Source of the DNA: Nitrososphaera sp035547955
GTDB taxonomy: Archaea; Thermoproteota; Nitrososphaeria; Nitrososphaerales; Nitrososphaeraceae
NCBI GenBank assembly: GCA_035547955.1
Contig: DASZTR010000131.1
Coordinates: forward strand, 1 to 16,434
DNA length: 16,434 nt
Reading direction: 5' to 3'
A program made the position numbers and the translations under genes. This document shows, one piece after another, positions 12,081 through 16,434 of the stretch. Every line of letters starts with the position of its first letter. Position 1 is the first letter of the stretch. A model generated the notes under the pieces. The model was given only the letters and a program-made list of their open reading frames with translations. It was not told the origin of the DNA and did no database searches.

Positions 12081-13586
12081 ATGTTTGAGAGAGAGAAATA
12101 CAAGGCCGTGAAGCTGTACAACACGCTGACGCGCAATGTCGAGGAGATAAAGCCAGAGCACGACAACAACAACAATAATAATAATAAAAATACAATCAGG
12201 ATGTACGTCTGCGGCGTCACGGTCTATGACAGCTCGCACATTGGCCATGCAAGGACGGTCATCGTCTTTGACGTGCTCCGGCGCTACCTGATGTCAAGGG
12301 GCTATTCGGTCAAGTTCGTGCAGAATTTCACCGACGTCGACGACAAGATAATCAACCGGGCAAAGGCAGAGGGCAAAAAGGCAGAGGAAGTTTCAAGCAA
12401 GTACATCGACGCCTATTTCCGCGATTTCAGCGGTTTAAACGTGCTTGCAGCCGACGTGCACCCAAAGGCGACAGAGCACATCGCCGAGATCATCGGCCTG
12501 ATACAGGGGTTGATGGAGAGGGGCTACGCCTACCTTACGCTAAACGGCGTATATTTCCGCGTCAAGAAATTCGCAGGGTACGGCAAGCTGTCAAGAAAGC
12601 CGGTAGAGGAGCTTGAGGTCGGCGCAAGGATAGAGGTCGACCAGTCAAAAGAAGACCCTATGGACTTTGCACTGTGGAAGTTCTCGTCAGAGCCTCCCGT
12701 GTGGGACAGCCCTTGGGGCAAGGGCCGGCCCGGATGGCACATCGAGTGCTCGGCGATGGCGCTGAAATACCTCGGCAACACGTTTGAGATCCACGGAGGC
12801 GGCCACGACCTCGTCTTTCCGCACCACGAAAACGAGATCGCCCAGTCAGAGTCGTTTACGGGCGAGCAGTTTGCAAGGACCTGGATGCACACAGGGATGG
12901 TCACAATAAACTCGCAAAAGATGAGCAAGTCTCTTGGGAACATCGTTACCATCGAAAAGGCGCTTGGGCAGTGGGGTGCAAACACCCTGCGCCTGTACTG
13001 CCTATCTGTGCATTACGCAAAGCCGCTTGACTATACTGATGAACTACTAAAAGAATCGGCGCAGCGCTGGCGGCAGGTAGAGACGTGCGCCTTTGAGCTT
13101 GCGGCAGCAGCTGACAATGGGAGCAACGGTGGAGGCGGCAGCAACAGCAGGAGTAGCAGCGGCGGCGGTGACACGGAGGCGGTGATAAAACTGGCAGCCG
13201 AGTCAGAGAAGGCATTTGACGCAGCGATGGACGACGACCTGAACACATCGCTTGCGCTCACGGCCTTTATGCAGTTTGTCACGAAGCTGAACCAGTACGC
13301 CGCATCTGACAGGCTGACCGGCGACATGGCAACAGCCGCACTGCCGACGCTTGGCAGGATGATGTCCATCCTGGGATTGAAGGTAGCAGAAACAGGTGCG
13401 CAGGAGCAAAAGGAAATCGAAGAGCTGGTGGCGACGCGCAACAGGCTGCGGGCAGAAAAAAAGTTCAAGGAAGCAGACGAGGTCCGCAAGAGCCTGCTTG
13501 GCCGCTCGATAGAACTAATGGACCACAAGGGCCGTACGGTCTGGAAGAAAGTGGAGCGGCCTGAACAACAACAATATCAACGGTAA
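12081..13586 (+). CDS. cysS: Cysteinyl-tRNA synthetase
   Basis: 501 residues from the ATG at 12081; an in-frame TTG at 12072 would add three residues. Charges tRNA-Cys. HIGH is at 53-56 (SSHIGHAR), KMSKS at 280-284, and FTDVDDKI is present. The zinc ligands are Cys44 (MYVCGVTVY), the Cys in HIECSAMA, and the His cluster in GGGHDLVFPHHENE. The C-terminal DALR-type helical domain follows. Two low-complexity insertions are unusual: DNNNNNNNKNT (28-38) just before the first catalytic strand, and a Gly/Ser/Asn linker (345-363) after the catalytic domain. The gene ends with TAA-TAG in frame, then a T5 tract at 13599-13603. Confidence 0.96.
   Translation: MFEREKYKAVKLYNTLTRNVEEIKPEHDNNNNNNNKNTIRMYVCGVTVYDSSHIGHARTVIVFDVLRRYLMSRGYSVKFVQNFTDVDDKIINRAKAEGKKAEEVSSKYIDAYFRDFSGLNVLAADVHPKATEHIAEIIGLIQGLMERGYAYLTLNGVYFRVKKFAGYGKLSRKPVEELEVGARIEVDQSKEDPMDFALWKFSSEPPVWDSPWGKGRPGWHIECSAMALKYLGNTFEIHGGGHDLVFPHHENEIAQSESFTGEQFARTWMHTGMVTINSQKMSKSLGNIVTIEKALGQWGANTLRLYCLSVHYAKPLDYTDELLKESAQRWRQVETCAFELAAAADNGSNGGGGSNSRSSSGGGDTEAVIKLAAESEKAFDAAMDDDLNTSLALTAFMQFVTKLNQYAASDRLTGDMATAALPTLGRMMSILGLKVAETGAQEQKEIEELVATRNRLRAEKKFKEADEVRKSLLGRSIELMDHKGRTVWKKVERPEQQQYQR
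12165..12185 (+). repeat. (AAC)3(AAT)4 microsatellite in CysRS
   Basis: Seven Asn codons in exactly the same order as at 352-372. Located in a surface position before the first strand of the catalytic domain. Confidence 0.9.
13113..13169 (+). repeat. Gly/Ser/Asn-rich linker insertion in CysRS
   Basis: Nineteen codons (residues 345-363), mostly GGN, AGC/AGT and AAC/AAT, between the helix with TCAFELAAA and the helix with AVIKLAAESEKAF. It appears as a flexible loop in the C-terminal helical domain. Confidence 0.8.
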
Positions 13587-13598
13587 TAGTACCTACAG

Positions 13599-13603
13599 TT
13601 TTT
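13599..13603 (+). terminator. T5 tract after CysRS
   Basis: A five-T run 12 nt after the CysRS stop codon, in a 36-nt gap before the next gene. Weak evidence. Confidence 0.3.
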
Positions 13604-13622
13604 CACACTTTGGTGCATCATT

Positions 13623-14081
13623 GTGGACACTACCACTAATGTGAAGCAGAGGCGGCTGGTAACTGCAGCAGTAAGCAAAAAGCGAGAGAGAGACGATATA
13701 ATCATCATGAAGATACTGGACGGCAAGCGCATAGGCACCGTGACCTTTGAGGAAGACGGCATGCTCATAGGCGAGGTGCTGGGCGACGTAATCGTCAACA
13801 AGGGGTACCTTGAGCTGAAAGGCAAGGTGCTCGGGAACGTGCTCGTAAGGGGCGGCTCGTGCCGGCTCGTCGGTATCGTCAAGGGAAACGCCGTGAACGA
13901 AAAGGGGGACCTTGAAGTGTTTGGCGCAGTCCACGGTAAGGTGATAACAAAACTGGGGTACACATATGTCAATCCGGGCGCTGCGGTTGGCGGCGGGATC
14001 GAGCACGCCCACATAAAGAAGGGAGAAGAAAAAGCAACAACAACTACTGCTACATCATCATCATCAACGTCGTCGGCCTAG
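13623..14081 (+). CDS. Bactofilin-like beta-solenoid protein
   Basis: 152 residues from GTG at 13623, or 124 from ATG at 13707 (MKILDGKRIGTVTF); the start is unsure, and the repeat fold begins only after the ATG. The core (about 35-125) is a short right-handed beta-helix pattern: GEVLGDVIVNKGYLELKG, then KVLGNVLVRGGSCRLVG, then IVKGNAVNEKGDLEVFG, then AVHGKVITKLG. The repeats of about 17 residues with Gly turns are like polymer-forming bactofilins. It ends in GAAVGGGIEH and a Thr/Ser-rich tail. Bactofilins polymerise without nucleotides into cytoskeletal scaffolds; a similar role is inferred here. No membrane anchor is seen. Its stop overlaps the stop of the convergent gene within CTAG. Confidence 0.62.
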   Translation: MDTTTNVKQRRLVTAAVSKKRERDDIIIMKILDGKRIGTVTFEEDGMLIGEVLGDVIVNKGYLELKGKVLGNVLVRGGSCRLVGIVKGNAVNEKGDLEVFGAVHGKVITKLGYTYVNPGAAVGGGIEHAHIKKGEEKATTTTATSSSSTSSA

Positions 14082-14305
14082 TCGCCGGTCGTAGTTGTCT
14101 TTGTCGTCGAGTTCTTTGCCTGCTTTATCTTTTCCATGTCCTTTTGCAGCGCCTCTATGGTCTTTGGTATCTCTTTTTCGGCACAGCCAAGGCACATCTG
14201 CTGAAGTGAAAGCGGGTATGCAAAGTAGCGCTCGTTGAGGGCAATGTCCTTCTTACACGTGACGCACTTTTTCAGCTTGTACGGGTCAGTGTTTTTCGTT
14301 ATCAT
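14078..14305 (-). CDS. Small CxxC...CxxC zinc-binding protein
   Basis: 75 residues. Two Cys pairs, CVTC (14-17) and CLGC (38-41), probably bind one zinc. The spacer includes an aromatic strand (NERYFAYPLSLQQ). An amphipathic charged helix, IPKTIEALQKDMEKIKQAK, follows, then a Thr-rich low-complexity tail (NSTTKTTTTGD). I do not recognise the family. Only 2 nt separate the stop of the beta-CASP gene from this ATG, so it is almost surely co-translated with that nuclease and could be a partner or adaptor for it. That link rests on position only. Confidence 0.75.
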   Translation of the reverse strand: MITKNTDPYKLKKCVTCKKDIALNERYFAYPLSLQQMCLGCAEKEIPKTIEALQKDMEKIKQAKNSTTKTTTTGD

Positions 14306-14307
14306 TT

Positions 14308-15570
14308 TTATACTTCAACTACTTCGCCCTGCTCTGGCGCGTGCGCGTCATAGCCGTATTTCTCCTTTATCTCCTGCGCGAACTTTTCGCACGAGGGCCC
14401 ATCGCCGTGCACCGTCAGCACCTTGGGGTTGCCCTTCACGCGGTCCAGTATCTCGAACAACTCGCTCCTGCTGTTGTGGCCGGAAAACTCGAAGCGCTTG
14501 ACATCCGCAAAGCACTTCCTCATCTTGCCGTCAAAGTTTGCCACCCGCTTGTCGAGAAGCATCTTGCCTGGCGTGCCCTCACCCTGGTACGAGACTAGGG
14601 CGATGCCGTTCTTTTCGCTCCCCATCATCTCTTGCGTGTAGAATATTGCAGAGCCGCCCACCAGCATGCCTGCCGGGGATATTATGACGCACGGCTCGTG
14701 GACGACTTTTCTCCTCCTGCCCCACCCGGTTATCCACTCGGCACCACCGATTGCGCGCTTGAACATCTCCGGGTCGCGCAGGAACGCGGGGTGGCGGCTC
14801 ATGATCTCGTTTGCCTTGAGCGCCATGCCGTCCATGACGACCTTGTGCTTGAAGTTATAGTGCTCAAGGACGCACGCTATCTCCTGCGCCCGCTCGACGG
14901 AGAAGGAGGGTATGAACATCGTGCCCCCTCGCTCGATTACCTCGTAGCAGAACTGTATCAGCTCGCGCTCTGATTGCTCGCGGGGAGTCTGCTCGTTCTG
15001 CGAGTAAGTGCTCTCTATTATCATCATGTCAATCGGCCCAAAGTCGAGGTCGGCCGCCCGCAGCAGTTTTGAGCCCCGGGTGTTGATGTCGCCGGTGTAG
15101 AACAGCTTTTTGCCTTCGTGCTCCACCGTGACGGTCGAGCCCCCGACGACGTGGCCCGATTCATATAATGTAACCTTGGCGTCTTTTACCATGTACGGCT
15201 CCCTGTACTGCAGTTTCTTGGAGCTTTTCAGCATGGTCATGACGTCGATGTATTCAAACGGCAGGTAAAAGCCCGACAGCTTTATCATGTCTTCTATCAA
15301 AAGCTCGGACAGCTCAAACGTGGGAAGAGTGCCCAGCACCGGTATGTCTGTGGTTCCTGAAAGATACAGTGACGGAACAAACCCGGAATGGTCAAGGTGC
15401 GCGTGCGTGATTACGACGGCATCGACCTCCTTTGGCTTGACGTGCATGGGGAAGACTGGCTCCCTCCTTAGCAGCACGCCATAGTCCATCAGTATGTTCG
15501 TATTGTTGCAGTTTGCGAGAAAAGCGGAACGGCCGACTTCTTTTGCGGCCCCCATTACCTTAACTTTCAA
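14308..15570 (-). CDS. Beta-CASP metallo-beta-lactamase ribonuclease (short aCPSF2-like)
   Basis: 420 residues. Metallo-beta-lactamase fold with HAHLDHSG (His56, His58, Asp60, His61), His140 in ESGHVVGG and Asp161 in TGDINTRG. The beta-CASP motifs are A (Glu186, IIESTY), B (His365, FSGHNSRSE) and C (His388, VHGDG). It also has the conserved FIPSFSVERAQEI. There are no N-terminal KH domains, so it is the short aCPSF2-like type and not the KH-containing FttA/aCPSF1. Family members are endo- and 5'-3' exoribonucleases in RNA processing and decay. The start is TTG at 15570 (MKVKVMGAAKEVGRSAF); the ATG at 15555 would cut the first beta strand. A TATA-like GCTTTAAAGC at 15603-15612 places transcription start about 12 nt before TTG. 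Confidence 0.92.
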   Translation of the reverse strand: MKVKVMGAAKEVGRSAFLANCNNTNILMDYGVLLRREPVFPMHVKPKEVDAVVITHAHLDHSGFVPSLYLSGTTDIPVLGTLPTFELSELLIEDMIKLSGFYLPFEYIDVMTMLKSSKKLQYREPYMVKDAKVTLYESGHVVGGSTVTVEHEGKKLFYTGDINTRGSKLLRAADLDFGPIDMMIIESTYSQNEQTPREQSERELIQFCYEVIERGGTMFIPSFSVERAQEIACVLEHYNFKHKVVMDGMALKANEIMSRHPAFLRDPEMFKRAIGGAEWITGWGRRRKVVHEPCVIISPAGMLVGGSAIFYTQEMMGSEKNGIALVSYQGEGTPGKMLLDKRVANFDGKMRKCFADVKRFEFSGHNSRSELFEILDRVKGNPKVLTVHGDGPSCEKFAQEIKEKYGYDAHAPEQGEVVEV

Positions 15571-15602
15571 TCTGTTTACAGCTGAACTTTTTGCCTGTAG
15601 GC

Positions 15603-15612
15603 GCTTTAAAGC
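15603..15612 (-). promoter_or_regulatory. TATA-like element for the beta-CASP gene
   Basis: The palindromic GCTTTAAAGC is placed to give a start site near 15582 on the minus strand, with a short leader to the TTG at 15570. Confidence 0.35.
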
Positions 15613-15623
15613 TTGCTAATTAT

Positions 15624-15648
15624 GAAAGGAGGAGAAAGAAAAAGGCGT
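15624..15648 (-). terminator. T-rich tract downstream of the right-edge methyltransferase
   Basis: The minus strand reads GCCTTTTTCTTTCTCCTCCTTTC, a pyrimidine and oligo-T tract about 65-90 nt after the stop codon at 15712. It is placed before the beta-CASP promoter. The remaining gap (15571-15711) holds no gene. Confidence 0.35.
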
Positions 15649-15711
15649 ATTTCCAGTATGGACAATTGGGTAATAACAAAATCTCTCTTACTCTCTCTGT
15701 TTGTATCTGGC

Positions 15712-16434
15712 CTAGAGGTGCACCTGCCACAGCGGGTCTTGCATTGCAGGGTTCTCCAGCTGTTGCATGTACCCAAACCCGCATTCGTCCAGCACGGACT
15801 CAAAGTCGTACTTTTCTTCTTCTTCTTTTAGCAAATGCTCGGCCGCGGTCTGCTTTTCCAAGGCTCCCTTTACTCTTGCGGCCACGCTCTGCTTGGCATA
15901 GACGTACCATAGGTTGTGCGCGCCGCGCATCCTTGCCAGCTGCACCCGCTTTTCTTCCGGCATTTTCGTATAATGGCGGTTCATGATCTCGATGTTGACA
16001 TCCTCCCAGGAAGGCGTCCTCCACCACGCGACGCGTTCAAAGCCGTGGCCGTCAAACTCGGCTGCAAGGCTGATGCCCTGGTCAAGGGTAGTTACGATGA
16101 CGTCCGTGCTCCTGGCAACGGGGTCGCGGAAATCCTGCCCCGGCTCCATCCACCCGACAAAAATGACATCGTACTTTTTTCTGCCGCCGATCCAGTGCGC
16201 GTCAGATATTGTGATGTATTCCGGCTTTGCCATCCCAAGGCCGTAGAATATCCCTGCATCCTTTTCGAGCCCCTCTGCTTCTGGCAAATATTCCCTCACC
16301 CTTTTTAGAAAATCGCCATAGCCGCAGCCTACGTCAAGGTAGCTTGGCTTGTCGCTTACAGACTTGGCTATTGCCGCAACGCGCAGCACGTCGACTCTGC
16401 GATATGCAAAATACGTGCCTGCAAAGAACGGAAA
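15712..16434 (-). CDS. SAM-dependent methyltransferase-like protein (5' end outside window)
   Basis: The frame is open to the last base of the window; the 15 codons before the GTG at 16389 read FPFFAGTYFAYRRVD, clearly coding, so the GTG is internal and the N-terminus is missing. About 240 residues are visible. Motif I is YLDVGCGYGDFLKRV, followed by the acidic end of strand 2 (AEGLEKDAGI), so it is a class I methyltransferase fold. After the core come VAWWRTPSWEDVNIEIMNRHY, a long charged helix region with EEEEK, and a C-terminus with DECGFGYMQQLENPAMQDPLW. The post-core part is unusual and I cannot assign a substrate. It is transcribed towards the beta-CASP gene on the same strand, with a 141-nt gap. 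Confidence 0.8.
   Translation of the reverse strand, partial: FPFFAGTYFAYRRVDVLRVAAIAKSVSDKPSYLDVGCGYGDFLKRVREYLPEAEGLEKDAGIFYGLGMAKPEYITISDAHWIGGRKKYDVIFVGWMEPGQDFRDPVARSTDVIVTTLDQGISLAAEFDGHGFERVAWWRTPSWEDVNIEIMNRHYTKMPEEKRVQLARMRGAHNLWYVYAKQSVAARVKGALEKQTAAEHLLKEEEEKYDFESVLDECGFGYMQQLENPAMQDPLWQVHL

Noticed and set aside
16387..16389. GTG at 16389 as the start of the right-edge methyltransferase
   Set aside because: The upstream codons to the window end are open and read as protein, so the gene is truncated by the window.

Overview
The window looks like chromosomal DNA from an ammonia-oxidising archaeon of the Nitrososphaeria (Thaumarchaeota), most likely the Nitrososphaerales. The evidence is an archaeal gene set: an aIF1/SUI1 factor, an archaeal-type NMN adenylyltransferase, a short beta-CASP nuclease, an archaeal-type methionyl-tRNA synthetase without its C-terminal tRNA-binding domain, and adenosylhomocysteinase. 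TATA-like boxes of the form CTTAAATA or TTTATAA lie upstream of several genes, GTG and TTG starts are common, and there are Asn-, Ser- and Thr-rich tracts. The lineage is inferred from gene content, not from a marker-gene tree.

Layout. Positions 1-3270 look AT-richer and more accessory. They hold the 3' end of an Asn-rich, probably exported protein with a C-terminal PepSY-like domain (+), a winged-helix SAM methyltransferase (-), and a small Lys/Asn/Glu-rich ORF (+), with long intergenic stretches between them. From 3277 to 11623 all genes are on the minus strand. In genomic order they are aIF1-like SUI1, a soluble HtrA-type protease, an FMN reductase and a pirin (one two-gene unit), an MscS-like channel, a 44-residue zinc-ribbon protein, NadM and MetRS (one three-gene unit), adenosylhomocysteinase, and a two-TM membrane protein. 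A divergent promoter region at 11624-11749 then switches to plus-strand genes: a Rieske ferredoxin, CysRS and a bactofilin-like beta-solenoid protein. This run converges on a minus-strand pair, a beta-CASP nuclease followed after 2 nt by a small CxxC protein. The right edge cuts a second SAM methyltransferase.

How the genes fit together. Most are housekeeping: tRNA charging, NAD synthesis, SAM recycling, translation start, RNA processing and protein quality control. Pirin and FMN reductase are probably one redox-linked transcription unit, and a perfect 16-bp palindrome lies upstream of its TATA box. MetRS and NadM overlap by 4 nt, and a zinc-ribbon gene follows them.

The most distinctive sequence property is the spread of trinucleotide-repeat low-complexity tracts into unrelated, otherwise conserved enzymes. 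An identical 21-nt (AAC)3(AAT)4 tract occurs in both the Asn-rich gene and CysRS. Adenosylhomocysteinase carries a 17-residue Ser-rich insertion. I saw no tRNA, rRNA, CRISPR array, insertion sequence or origin. I did not find a clearly new multi-gene system; the best candidates are the Asn-rich PepSY protein, the zinc-ribbon gene after NadM, the beta-CASP plus CxxC gene pair, and the low-complexity insertions.
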